From: Streptomyces poonensis
GTDB taxonomy: Bacteria; Actinomycetota; Actinomycetes; Streptomycetales; Streptomycetaceae
Length of the DNA: 64,000 nucleotides
Assembly: GCF_014650915.1 (NCBI RefSeq)
Contig: NZ_BMVW01000011.1
Span: 204,185-268,184, forward strand
Direction of reading: 5' to 3'
Position numbers and translations under genes: made by a program. Below, piece by piece: positions 25,251 through 33,541 of the stretch. Numbering within the stretch: position 1 is the first letter of the stretch; each line of letters starts with the position of its first letter. The notes beneath the pieces were generated by a model that saw only the letters and a program-made list of their open reading frames with translations, was not told the DNA's origin and did no database searches.

Positions 25251-25747
25251 GCCTGCCTCCCCTGCCTCCGCCGGTGCAGTTCGCCGGTGAGCAGTTCGCC
25301 GATGCCCTCCAGGTAGGGGGCGACCTCGGGGCGCTCCTCCAGCGGATCGACCCGGACCACCTCGTCCTCGTAGCGGCGGCCGCGGCGGTCCCAGTCGGAG
25401 AGCGTCACGAAGACGGTGCGCTCGGGGAAGACGGTGGTGTGCGGCACGCCCTTGGGGCTGATCACCGACTGGCCGGGGCCGACCTCGGCGACGGAGATCC
25501 TGTGGTCGGCGTCCTCCTCGAGGTAGATCATGCGGCCGGAGACGACGTACATCAGGTGGCTCTCGTTGCGGTGGTAGTGGTTGCCGCGGACGGCGCCGGC
25601 CTCCGATTCGATGACCATCGTCCCGGCGGTGTCGAAGTGGGGGAGCGCGGTGATGCTGCCGCGGAGGTCCGCGTGCACCTCCGTCGGGGCGAGGATGCGG
25701 AGGCTGTCGGAGGTAGTGGTGGGGGTGGTGGGGTTCTCGCTGGACAA
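25247..25747 (-). CDS. Cupin protein, probable sugar isomerase/epimerase-like
   Basis: A 166-residue single-domain cupin. Motif 1 is RGNHYHRNESHLMYVVSGRM (72-91 approximately), with two His and a Glu able to bind a metal; motif 2 is around PGQSVISPKGVPHTTVF. It resembles the small cupins in sugar clusters (FdtA-type ketoisomerases and RmlC relatives), but I cannot tell whether it is an enzyme. It sits 33 bp after the epimerase gene and overlaps the methyltransferase by four bases, which argues for a role on the same sugar intermediate. Confidence 0.75.
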   Translation of the reverse strand: MSSENPTTPTTTSDSLRILAPTEVHADLRGSITALPHFDTAGTMVIESEAGAVRGNHYHRNESHLMYVVSGRMIYLEEDADHRISVAEVGPGQSVISPKGVPHTTVFPERTVFVTLSDWDRRGRRYEDEVVRVDPLEERPEVAPYLEGIGELLTGELHRRRQGRQA

Positions 25748-25780
25748 CGTTTCTCCTCTCCGGGGGGCGGGTCCCCCCGG

Positions 25781-26851
25781 TCAGGCCACGACGGACGCGT
25801 GGGCGTTCCAGTGGAAGTCGGCGTCGAGGTCGCCGGCGGCGCGCCTGGCCAGCAGCCACTCGCGGCGGTCGGTGCCGGCCCAGCCGTCGCCGGCCTCGCT
25901 CAGCGGGCGGCGGAGCCGCTGCCGGTAGGCGTCGACGACCTCGCGCAGGCCGTCGGCGGCGCCGGCCGTGGAGCGGAAGCCCGTGAAGGCCGTGTGGAAC
26001 TTGTCGAAGCGGACGGCGTAGCTGCGGTTGTCCTGGGCGGGGGTCCTGGTCACGGTGACGCCCGGCAGGAGCGCGCGGGCCATCTCGACGACGTCGACGA
26101 TGCGGTGGTTCTGGTCGGCGAACCCGACGTTGAAGATCTCGCCCGCCAGGTCGGCCGTGCCCGTACCGGCGGGGCGGTCACCGGTGGCCGCCAGGACGCG
26201 GCGGACGGCGCGGGCCGCGTCGCGCACGTGCAGCAGGGGCCGCCACAGCAGGCCCTCGCCGTTCATCCGGATCTCGCCCCAGCGGCCGGCGGTCAGGGCG
26301 ATGCGGTTGACCATGAGGTCGCTGCGGAAGGACGGCGAGTCGCCGAACAGGGTCGCGAAGCGCAGCGCGACAGGGGTGAAGGTCCCGTCGGCCAGCCGCA
26401 GCACCTCGTGCTCGGCCCGCACCTTGCTGGCGGCGTAGGCGGTCTCGGGGGCGACGGCGTCCTCCTCCGTCAGCTCGCCGTCGCGCGCGGCGCCGTAGAC
26501 GCTGCACGAGGAGGCCAGGACGTAGGACCGTATGCCGAGCGCCTTCGCCTGCCGGGCCAGGTGGACGGAGGCCTCGGCGTTGATCTGGTGGGTGGCGGCC
26601 ACCGAGAGTTCGCCGCAGGCGTCGTTGCACAGGGCGGCGAGGTTGACCACCGCGTCGCAGCCCGCCAGGTCCTCGGGGGTGACCCGCCGGACGTCCTTGC
26701 GGGGCCGCGGCGGGGCGGTGCCGGCGGCGGCGCCGACGGCGGCGTCGAAGAAGCCCGTGTCCAGACCGATGACCTCGTGTCCGTCCCGCAGCAGTTGCCG
26801 CTCCAGGACGGAACCCAGATATCCGCGGTTGCCCGCCAGGAAGATCTTCAC
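25781..26851 (-). CDS. NAD-dependent sugar epimerase/dehydratase (SDR)
   Basis: A 356-residue extended short-chain dehydrogenase. It shows the Rossmann GNRGYLGS (7-14), NLAALCNDACGE, the catalytic SSCSVYG serine and YAASK (about 139-143, Tyr and Lys). These features place it with NDP-sugar 4-epimerases and dehydratases. GTG 26851 overlaps the stop of the upstream oxidoreductase (GTGA). It provides keto chemistry at the sugar ring in this operon; the exact reaction is not determinable from sequence. Confidence 0.88.
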   Translation of the reverse strand: MKIFLAGNRGYLGSVLERQLLRDGHEVIGLDTGFFDAAVGAAAGTAPPRPRKDVRRVTPEDLAGCDAVVNLAALCNDACGELSVAATHQINAEASVHLARQAKALGIRSYVLASSCSVYGAARDGELTEEDAVAPETAYAASKVRAEHEVLRLADGTFTPVALRFATLFGDSPSFRSDLMVNRIALTAGRWGEIRMNGEGLLWRPLLHVRDAARAVRRVLAATGDRPAGTGTADLAGEIFNVGFADQNHRIVDVVEMARALLPGVTVTRTPAQDNRSYAVRFDKFHTAFTGFRSTAGAADGLREVVDAYRQRLRRPLSEAGDGWAGTDRREWLLARRAAGDLDADFHWNAHASVVA

Positions 26852-27801
26852 AGCTCCACCTCGTCGTGGTGTCGGTGATCTCGGTCGTGCTCGTGTCCGT
26901 GGTGCCGTACGGCCGTGTCGAGGGCCGTCAGCAGGTCGGTGACCGTTCTGTCCTGTTCCTCCGATTCGGGGTCTGCCGGGGTGCGGCCTCCCACGGCGTC
27001 CAGGAAGTCGCGGAGCTGGCACAGCAGGGGCTCCTCGGGCGCCTCGAACGCGTGGCCGCGCCGTACGTCGTACAGCCGCCGGTCCCGCCATACGGCGACG
27101 AGGCCGGCCCCGTCGTGCAGGCGGATCTCCTTGTGCCGCGCCCGGGCGGCGGAGGACACCTCGACGTGTCCGCTGCCGGTGCGCATCGGTACGCCGGCCG
27201 TGACGGTCGCCGTGCCGGACGGGCCCCGGGCGACGCGTACCGGGGCCGTCGCCATCCGGTCGACGGCGACCTCGCCGAGCAGTCCGGCGATGCTGAAGAC
27301 GTGCGGGAAGTACTCCCACACCAGGTCGGTCACGCCGGTGCCGGGGGCCGGTTTCGTCCAGGTGAGGTGCCAGGCGGGCGCGGTCAGCCGGCGGGCCGTC
27401 GCCGCCAGGAACCGGAGGCTCTCGTCGTGGCAGTGGGTGTACCCGGTGCGCAGGACGAGCCCCCGCGCGCGTGCCTCCACCCGGGTTCGGGCCAGGTCGG
27501 CCGGGTCGGTCACCGCCGGTTTCTCCACCAGGACGTGCAGTCCGCGGCGCAGGCACGCGAGGGTCAGTTCGGCGTGCGTGTGCCGTGGGGTGACGACGGC
27601 GACGGCGTCGAGCGGGCGGTCGAGCGCCTCGGCCAGGGAGGTGGTGTGCCGCACACCTGGATGGCGGGCGGCCAGCCACCGGGCGTCGGCGCCGTGGTGC
27701 CGGGTGTGGCACACGGCGACCGACGCCCCCAGCCGCGTGGCGATGTCCACATAGCGGCGCCCCCAGGAGCCGACGCCTATGACGGCCAGCCTGGGCCGCA
27801 C
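26848..27801 (-). CDS. Gfo/Idh/MocA family oxidoreductase
   Basis: A 317-residue NAD(P)-dependent dehydrogenase. The N-terminal Rossmann loop is GVGSWGRRYV and the EKP motif (VEKPAVTDPADL) lies near residue 96; both typify the Gfo/Idh/MocA family, which oxidises or reduces sugar and cyclitol carbons. The C-terminal half ends in a His/Asp/Glu-rich tail (HHGHEHDRDHRHHDEVEL), unusual and possibly metal-binding. GTG 27801 has GGAAGGAG six bases upstream. Neighbours: 17 bp after the GH3 gene, four-base overlap with the epimerase. Confidence 0.87.
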   Translation of the reverse strand: MRPRLAVIGVGSWGRRYVDIATRLGASVAVCHTRHHGADARWLAARHPGVRHTTSLAEALDRPLDAVAVVTPRHTHAELTLACLRRGLHVLVEKPAVTDPADLARTRVEARARGLVLRTGYTHCHDESLRFLAATARRLTAPAWHLTWTKPAPGTGVTDLVWEYFPHVFSIAGLLGEVAVDRMATAPVRVARGPSGTATVTAGVPMRTGSGHVEVSSAARARHKEIRLHDGAGLVAVWRDRRLYDVRRGHAFEAPEEPLLCQLRDFLDAVGGRTPADPESEEQDRTVTDLLTALDTAVRHHGHEHDRDHRHHDEVEL

Positions 27802-27818
27802 GGTGACTCCTTCCGGCC

Positions 27819-30419
27819 CTAGGGGACGCGCCAGCCGACGTCGGCGATCTCCAGCAGGGCCGTGCCCTCGGTGTAGAGCATGAAGGGCACGTCGACGTGG
27901 CGCAGGTCGATGCCGACCGCGGCCAGCTCGGCCAGCGGGACCGACACCGTCGTCCACTCCCCGTCCGCCGCCTCGCGCAGCCCCGGCGCCAGGTCCACGC
28001 CGGGCTGGGCGGGATAGTCGTCGTGGCAGGCCAGGAAGAGGGGGGCGGACGGCGGCTCGAGCACGCGCGCGCGGAAGCGCACATGGGCGCCCGCGTCCAG
28101 GTGGCCGCGCAGGTCGGCGGGTGTGCCGGTGGGCGACTCGGCATACACGAAGGCCGGGTAGCCGGTGAAGCGCAGCCGCAGCCCGGTGCCCCCGTCGGGG
28201 CCGGGTACGGGGTCGGAGTGGACGATCAGGCACCGCATCGGCCCGGTGAGCGGCACGTCCTCGCGCGACCAGGTGTTGTGGCCGCCGACGCGCAGCCGGT
28301 ACGGGGTGCCGTCCGCGTCGAGCACCCGGAGCGGGCCGTTCGCCGGGGGCGGCGGCGGGGCCGGCTGCGGCTCGTCCAGCGGCAGGGGGCCGGCGGCGGG
28401 GGCCGGGTCGTGCACGGACAGCCCGTGGCCCACGGGGAACAGCGGGGTGTACCGGCCCTCCGGGGCGGTCTCCTCGGCGGGGACGCGGTAGTCCGGCAGG
28501 TGGGGCGGGATCCGGTTGACGGCCGCGGAGTCGCGGGTGCGCGGCCAGGAGGACGGCAGCCGGCCCTGGAAGTCGTACGCGGGCGAGCCGTCCGGGGCGG
28601 CGAAGAGGACGTCGGTGACGGCCTCGCCGCCGTGCGGGCCGGGCAGCCAGGCGGCGACGAAGGATCGGGAGAGGTTGATCTCCTCGGTGCAGTACAGGGG
28701 CCGGCCGGTGAAGAAGACACCGACGGCGGGCAGGCCGACGGAGTGCAGCCGGCGCAGCACCTCCAGGTCGCGGGCGTAGGACAGCTTCAGGTCGGCGTAG
28801 CCGAGGGAGCGCCAGGGCTTGAGGGTGCCGCGCATCTCGGCGTACGAGTCCTCGCCGAGGGCGACCACGGCCACGTCGAAGTCGGCGGGGTCGGCGTGCT
28901 CCAGCGCCGGGTCGACGGTGCACCGTTCGGCGCCGATGACCGCGCGGACGGCGTCCGCCAGCGTGGTGCCGCCCGGCAGGTCGGCGCGGTCCACGTCGTC
29001 GCCCTGCCAGGTGAGGGTCCAGCCGCCGCACTGCCTGCTGATGTCGTCGGCGGCGCTGCCGGTGACCAGCACCCGGGCGGTACGGGACAGGGGCAGCAGG
29101 CCGGGGGTGTTCTTGAGCAGGACCAGCGACTTGCGGGCGGCCTCGCGGGACAGGGCGCGGTGCTCGGCGCAGCCGACGACCGGCGCCTCGGCGCGCGCGA
29201 GGGCGCGCTCCCGGGGGCGGGGCTTGTCCCACAGACCGGCGCGCATCTTCACGCGCAGCACGCGGGTGACCGCGTCGTCGACGCGCTCCATGGGGATCAC
29301 CCCGTCGCGCACGTACTGGACGGTCGTACGGTGGACGCTCTGCCAGGCCTCGCGCCCGGCCACCATCAGCACGTCCATCCCGGCGTTGATCGCGTACCCG
29401 GCGTCCCCGGCGGAACAGCCGGCGACCTCGGCGTGCGCGTCCCAGTCGCTGATCACGATGCCGTCGAAGCCGAGGGCGTCCTTGAGCACGTCGGTCAGGA
29501 GGTAGCGGCTGCCGTGCACCTTGTCGTTGTACGGTTCGGCGCGGCCGGGGGTGTGGTCGTAGTTGGCGGGGTTCGCCCAGCTGCTGAAGGAGACCATCAC
29601 GCTCTGCGCGCCCGCCTCGATACCGGCCAGGAAGCCCTGGGCGTGGATGTCCCGCAGCACCTCCTCGGAGCAGTGGGCGGTGCCGCGGTCGCCGCCGTTC
29701 GCGGTGCCGCCGTCGGCGATCCAGTGCTTGAGGGTGGCGAGCACCTTGCCGTCGGTGCGCAGCGCCTCCACGTCGCCCTGGAGGCCCTCGACCATGGCCC
29801 GGCCGTACGCGTGCACGAGGGCCGGGTCCTCGCCGTAACCCTCGTAGTAGCGGCCCCAGCGGCGGTCGCGCGGGGTGGTCACGGTCGGCGCGAAGATCCA
29901 GTCCATGCCGGTGGCGGCGACCTCGCGGGCGGTGGCCGCGCCGATGCGCCGCACCAGGTCCGGGTCGCCGGCCGCGCCGAGGCCGATGTTGTGCGGGAAG
30001 ACGGTGGCGCCGTGCACGTTGTTGTGGCCGTGGACGGCGTCGGTGGCCCACATGAACGGGATGCGGAAGGGGCGGTCCCGCCAGTGCTCCTCGGCGGCCG
30101 CCCAGAAGCCGTCCACGGTGTCCACCCAGTCCTGGACGGTGGCGTGGCGCTTGCCGCCGGGCCAGATGCCGGCGCCGTTGAGGGCGGAGCCGATCGCGAA
30201 GTCGCGCACGTCCTCGGGGGTCAGCTCGGCCAGCTCGGGCTGGATCATCTGGCCGACCTTCTCCTCGAGCGTCAGCTGCCCGAGGATCTCGGCCACCCGG
30301 CGCTCCAGGGCGGGGTCGGGGGGTATCGCGGAGGTGAGGCGGGGCCAGTGCGTCAGGGGGCGGAGGGCGGGCAGCGCCGTGCTGCCGGGCGCCTCGGCGC
30401 TGCGTGGAACGGTCGTCAC
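27819..30419 (-). CDS. Glycoside hydrolase family 3 (beta-glucosidase type)
   Basis: An 866-residue GH3 enzyme. Residues about 35-420 form the barrel domain, with LTLEEKVGQMIQPE near the start, ATDAVHGHNNVHGATVFPHN, KHWIADGG and the nucleophile Asp in GIVISDWDAH; the sandwich domain follows (KSLVLLKNTPGLLPL), and a C-terminal beta-rich domain of about 170 residues. It resembles the exo-beta-glucosidase (ExoP-like) branch. No signal peptide: the protein should be cytoplasmic. GTG 30419 lies seven bases from the PIG-L stop. A glycosidase inside a sugar-building operon suggests turnover, trimming or activation of a glucoside. Confidence 0.88.
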   Translation of the reverse strand: MTTVPRSAEAPGSTALPALRPLTHWPRLTSAIPPDPALERRVAEILGQLTLEEKVGQMIQPELAELTPEDVRDFAIGSALNGAGIWPGGKRHATVQDWVDTVDGFWAAAEEHWRDRPFRIPFMWATDAVHGHNNVHGATVFPHNIGLGAAGDPDLVRRIGAATAREVAATGMDWIFAPTVTTPRDRRWGRYYEGYGEDPALVHAYGRAMVEGLQGDVEALRTDGKVLATLKHWIADGGTANGGDRGTAHCSEEVLRDIHAQGFLAGIEAGAQSVMVSFSSWANPANYDHTPGRAEPYNDKVHGSRYLLTDVLKDALGFDGIVISDWDAHAEVAGCSAGDAGYAINAGMDVLMVAGREAWQSVHRTTVQYVRDGVIPMERVDDAVTRVLRVKMRAGLWDKPRPRERALARAEAPVVGCAEHRALSREAARKSLVLLKNTPGLLPLSRTARVLVTGSAADDISRQCGGWTLTWQGDDVDRADLPGGTTLADAVRAVIGAERCTVDPALEHADPADFDVAVVALGEDSYAEMRGTLKPWRSLGYADLKLSYARDLEVLRRLHSVGLPAVGVFFTGRPLYCTEEINLSRSFVAAWLPGPHGGEAVTDVLFAAPDGSPAYDFQGRLPSSWPRTRDSAAVNRIPPHLPDYRVPAEETAPEGRYTPLFPVGHGLSVHDPAPAAGPLPLDEPQPAPPPPPANGPLRVLDADGTPYRLRVGGHNTWSREDVPLTGPMRCLIVHSDPVPGPDGGTGLRLRFTGYPAFVYAESPTGTPADLRGHLDAGAHVRFRARVLEPPSAPLFLACHDDYPAQPGVDLAPGLREAADGEWTTVSVPLAELAAVGIDLRHVDVPFMLYTEGTALLEIADVGWRVP

Positions 30420-30426
30420 GTCGTCG

Positions 30427-31227
30427 TCACTCCCCTTCCCGGTCGCCGGAGCCGCCGCCCGGCTCGTCGGTGATCCAGAACTCCTCGGTCCGCGCGGCGA
30501 ACACCCGCTCCTGGAACGGCGGCGGGACGACCGGCCGGGTCTGCCCCGGGGCGTACAGCTCGACCTGGGTGCGGTGCTCGCGGAACGCGGCGTGCTTGTG
30601 CGCCGCGTACGCGCTGATGTCGAAGGAGACGAGCCGCTCCGCCCGCGTACCGGGACCGTCCGCCGGGTTGCGGTTGACGTAGCCGAACTCCTCCTCGGTG
30701 CGCTCGTCCCACACCTGGTACCGGTACACGGCCGGCGTCAGCCCGAGCTCGGCCAGGCACGACACCACCGTCTCGCCGGTCAGCCGGTGGTCGGCGTGGA
30801 GCTCCCGCACCTCGTGCGGGATGTACACGTCGGTGACGGTCCGGTGCTCGCGCAGGACCTCCAGGACGTCCCGGCGGAACTCCGGGAGGTGCTCGGCGAG
30901 CCGGGTGTCGGGGTAGTCGAGGAAGCGCGCCGCCTCCTCGCCCAGCCCCATCGCCTTGGCGGCCATACGGGCCTCCCCCTGGCGGATCACGCGCAGTTCG
31001 GCGGGCGTGGGGTCGGTGTGGATGCCCAGGACGGCGGAGTGGGACATCGCGCCGTCGGTGGCGAACACCACGCCGATCCGGGCACCCTCGGCGGCGAGCC
31101 GGGCTATGGTCCCGCCGCACGCGATCACCTCGTCGTCCGGGTGCGGCGAGAAGACCAGCACCCGGGGCGCGTCGCGCCGCGCCTCACGGTCCTTCCAGGT
31201 CCACATGCCGAGCAGGGGCGGGGTCAT
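30427..31227 (-). CDS. PIG-L family N-acetylglucosamine deacetylase
   Basis: A 266-residue zinc hydrolase with HPDDE at 29-33 (SPHPDDEVIACGG) and ELHADHRLTGE later, together the PIG-L metal site. Family members deacetylate N-acetylglucosaminyl groups in mycothiol, glycopeptide, aminoglycoside and tunicamycin-like pathways. ATG 31227 overlaps the stop of the upstream glycosyltransferase by one base (TGATG). In this operon it would expose a free amine on an amino sugar, the natural substrate for the flavin monooxygenase or for further modification (inference). Confidence 0.88.
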   Translation of the reverse strand: MTPPLLGMWTWKDREARRDAPRVLVFSPHPDDEVIACGGTIARLAAEGARIGVVFATDGAMSHSAVLGIHTDPTPAELRVIRQGEARMAAKAMGLGEEAARFLDYPDTRLAEHLPEFRRDVLEVLREHRTVTDVYIPHEVRELHADHRLTGETVVSCLAELGLTPAVYRYQVWDERTEEEFGYVNRNPADGPGTRAERLVSFDISAYAAHKHAAFREHRTQVELYAPGQTRPVVPPPFQERVFAARTEEFWITDEPGGGSGDREGE

Positions 31228-32210
31228 CACCGGTCGCCTCCCGAGGTGCTGGAGGCGGCTTCCGCGGAGGCGGCCAGTCCGGCGTCCATCTGGTCGATCG
31301 GCCGGATCACCGTGCCGAACCGCTCGGTGGGCTCGCCGTCCGCCAGTCCCCGGGAGCGCAGGATGTCCTCGATCTCGTGGAAGTGGTTGTCCGGCACCAG
31401 GTGGGCGACCGGGGTGTCGTACTTGGCGGCGAAGTACGCGTAGTTGTGGGCGGCCGAGCGCATGTTGTCCTCGTAGCTCTTCGCGTGCGGGACGTGCAGC
31501 GCGGCCGCGTCGCGGCGCAGGACGAAGCGGGCGCCGGCCGTGCGCAGCCGGTAGCTGAGGTCGACGTCCTCGGCGCCCCAGGAGCGGTACGCCTCGTCGT
31601 AGCCGCCGACCTCGCGCAGCAGCTTCGTCGAGGCCGACGAGTTGCAGGTCCACCACATCAGCCAGGGCGCCGTCAGGGCGTCGAGGTCCTCGCCGTAGCG
31701 CTCGTAGTAGTCCTCGCGGATGTCCAGCCAGCGGCGCTGCTCGGCGAACTCGGCGAAGGAGGCGTCCGGGTCGGCGAAGTCGACGGCCGCGAGGATCTCC
31801 TCGCCGTCCTCGTTGCCCTCGTTGAAGCAGAAGACGTAGCCGACGACCGCCGTGGGCGTGGACGACTGACGGTGCGCGGCCAGGTGGGCGGCGAGCGCGC
31901 CGGACTGCAGGATCACCCCGGAGTCCACGAACACGCAGACGTCGGCGCGGGCGTGCTCGATGCCGGCGTTGCGGGCCTTCGCGGCCCGGTAGCCCTCGTC
32001 CTCCTGGAAGAAGTAGCGCACGTCGAGCCGGTCACGGTAGCCGGTGACGAGCTCCTCGGTCCCGTCGGTGGAGCCGTCGTCCGAGACCACCACCTCGAAG
32101 TGGTCGCCGGCGTCGAGCCGCTGGCGGCACAGCGAGTCCAGGGTGTGTCTGAGCAGGTCGGCGCGGTTGTAGGTGGGTACGACGACCGTGCATGCGGGCG
32201 GCGTGGTCAC
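31227..32210 (-). CDS. Family 2 glycosyltransferase
   Basis: A 327-residue GT-A fold enzyme: TVVVPTYNRADLLRHTLDSL at the N-terminus, VVVSDDGSTDGTEEL near 42, the DxD-like CVFVDSGV segment, and GAEDVDLSYRLRTAGARFVL corresponding to the galactosyltransferase-like ED motif. No membrane segment, so it works on soluble or membrane-surface acceptors. GTG 32210 overlaps the MFS stop (GTGA). It probably attaches a sugar during assembly of the operon's product. Confidence 0.87.
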   Translation of the reverse strand: MTTPPACTVVVPTYNRADLLRHTLDSLCRQRLDAGDHFEVVVSDDGSTDGTEELVTGYRDRLDVRYFFQEDEGYRAAKARNAGIEHARADVCVFVDSGVILQSGALAAHLAAHRQSSTPTAVVGYVFCFNEGNEDGEEILAAVDFADPDASFAEFAEQRRWLDIREDYYERYGEDLDALTAPWLMWWTCNSSASTKLLREVGGYDEAYRSWGAEDVDLSYRLRTAGARFVLRRDAAALHVPHAKSYEDNMRSAAHNYAYFAAKYDTPVAHLVPDNHFHEIEDILRSRGLADGEPTERFGTVIRPIDQMDAGLAASAEAASSTSGGDR

Positions 32211-33541
32211 GCGGCGCTCCCTTCGCGGGGGTCCGAGGGATGTGAGGGGGCTGTGGGGTCCGTGGGATCGACGGACCCCGGGGAGTCCGTGGGGTGGCCG
32301 GCGGCGGCCGGCCGCAGGAGCAGCACGAGCAGCCCGGCCAGCGCGGTGAGCCCGGCGCACACCCAGAAGACCTGCGCGTAACCGGTCCAGGTGGCGACGG
32401 TGCCGACGGCGAGGCCGCCGAGGAACATGCCGGCCTTGAAGGCGCTGGAGTACAGGGCCGAGGCGGTGCCGGGCCGGCCGGGCAGGCTGTCCTGGAGCAT
32501 GACCACGGGGATGTTGAGGGCGATCGCGGCCCAAGCGGAGTTGAGGGGCTGCAGCGCCAGCAGGAACGGGCGGCTCTCGGCGAGCGGGAGCAGGGCGAAG
32601 AACAGCGTGGCGCAGACGGCGGCCGCGATCATCAGCCGCCGCTTGCCGAGGCGGTCCGCCCAGACGCCGGCCAGCACCAGCAGCGGGATCTCCAGTGCGG
32701 CGCTCACCCCGAGCAGCAGACCGGCGAACTGGCCGCTCATGTCCAGCTCGTCGGTGACGTACAGGGGCAGGTTGATCTGGTACATCGCGTTGGCGCCGAG
32801 CAGCAGGACCACGGACCCGAGCACGAGCAGCGTGGGCAGCCCGACCCCGGCGAACATGCCCCGCAGCCCGGACGGCTCCTCGTCCGCGGCGGACGCGGGG
32901 GACGCGGTGGTCCCGTCCGCCGCCGGTTTGTCGGGGCGCGGCAGCCCCCACCGGCACAGCACCGCCGCCAGCAGCGAGAGGCCGGCCGTCGCGGCGTACA
33001 GGGCGGTGAAGGACCACTCGGCGATCACCCAGAAGGCGAGCGGTGGGCCCACCACCCAGGCCAGCGAGGTGACCGAGCGCAGGAAGCCGTTGAAGAACGG
33101 GGCGTCCACTCCCCGGGAGTCCGCCAGTTCCCGGGTGTACGCGAAGAGCTGGCCGAAGCAGGCACCGCCCAGGCCGAAGAAGACCATGCCGGTCACGAGC
33201 AGCGCGTAGTAGTCGCGCAGGAACGTGTAGCACAGGGCGCCCGCCGCGTTCAGCAGCGCGGTCAGCACCAGGATGGTGCGGCGGTCGCGCAGCCGGTCCG
33301 AGACCGCGCCCACCGCCATGTCCGTGCCGATCTCCGCGATCGAGCGGGCGGCGAAGAACAGGCCGACCATCAGGGGCGTGGCGGCGACCGCCTCGGTCAG
33401 GAAGAGACTGGTGGTGGGGACGACGAACGCGCCGGCCACCCCGATCGCCGCGCTCGCGGCGATCAGGCTGCGCACCGCGGGATCACCGAGCAGGCGCCAC
33501 CGGCCGTCCTTCTGCTTCCCGGTCACGGCCTGGGCGGTCAC
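32207..33541 (-). CDS. MFS transporter, sugar/drug efflux type
   Basis: A 444-residue protein with about 12 hydrophobic segments and a hydrophilic central loop (CRWGLPRPDKPAADG, about residues 190-215). The intracellular loop 2-3 motif AVGAVSDRLRDRRTI fits drug and sugar exporters of the SetA/multidrug branch. Its presence inside the operon, joined by GTGA overlaps to both neighbours, indicates that the final product leaves the cell and that export is co-regulated with synthesis. Confidence 0.87.
   Translation of the reverse strand: MTAQAVTGKQKDGRWRLLGDPAVRSLIAASAAIGVAGAFVVPTTSLFLTEAVAATPLMVGLFFAARSIAEIGTDMAVGAVSDRLRDRRTILVLTALLNAAGALCYTFLRDYYALLVTGMVFFGLGGACFGQLFAYTRELADSRGVDAPFFNGFLRSVTSLAWVVGPPLAFWVIAEWSFTALYAATAGLSLLAAVLCRWGLPRPDKPAADGTTASPASAADEEPSGLRGMFAGVGLPTLLVLGSVVLLLGANAMYQINLPLYVTDELDMSGQFAGLLLGVSAALEIPLLVLAGVWADRLGKRRLMIAAAVCATLFFALLPLAESRPFLLALQPLNSAWAAIALNIPVVMLQDSLPGRPGTASALYSSAFKAGMFLGGLAVGTVATWTGYAQVFWVCAGLTALAGLLVLLLRPAAAGHPTDSPGSVDPTDPTAPSHPSDPREGSAA

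Noticed and set aside
27897..30473. 858-codon plus-strand frame opposite the GH3 gene
   Set aside because: Antisense shadow without any recognisable motif; GH3 is complete on the other strand.
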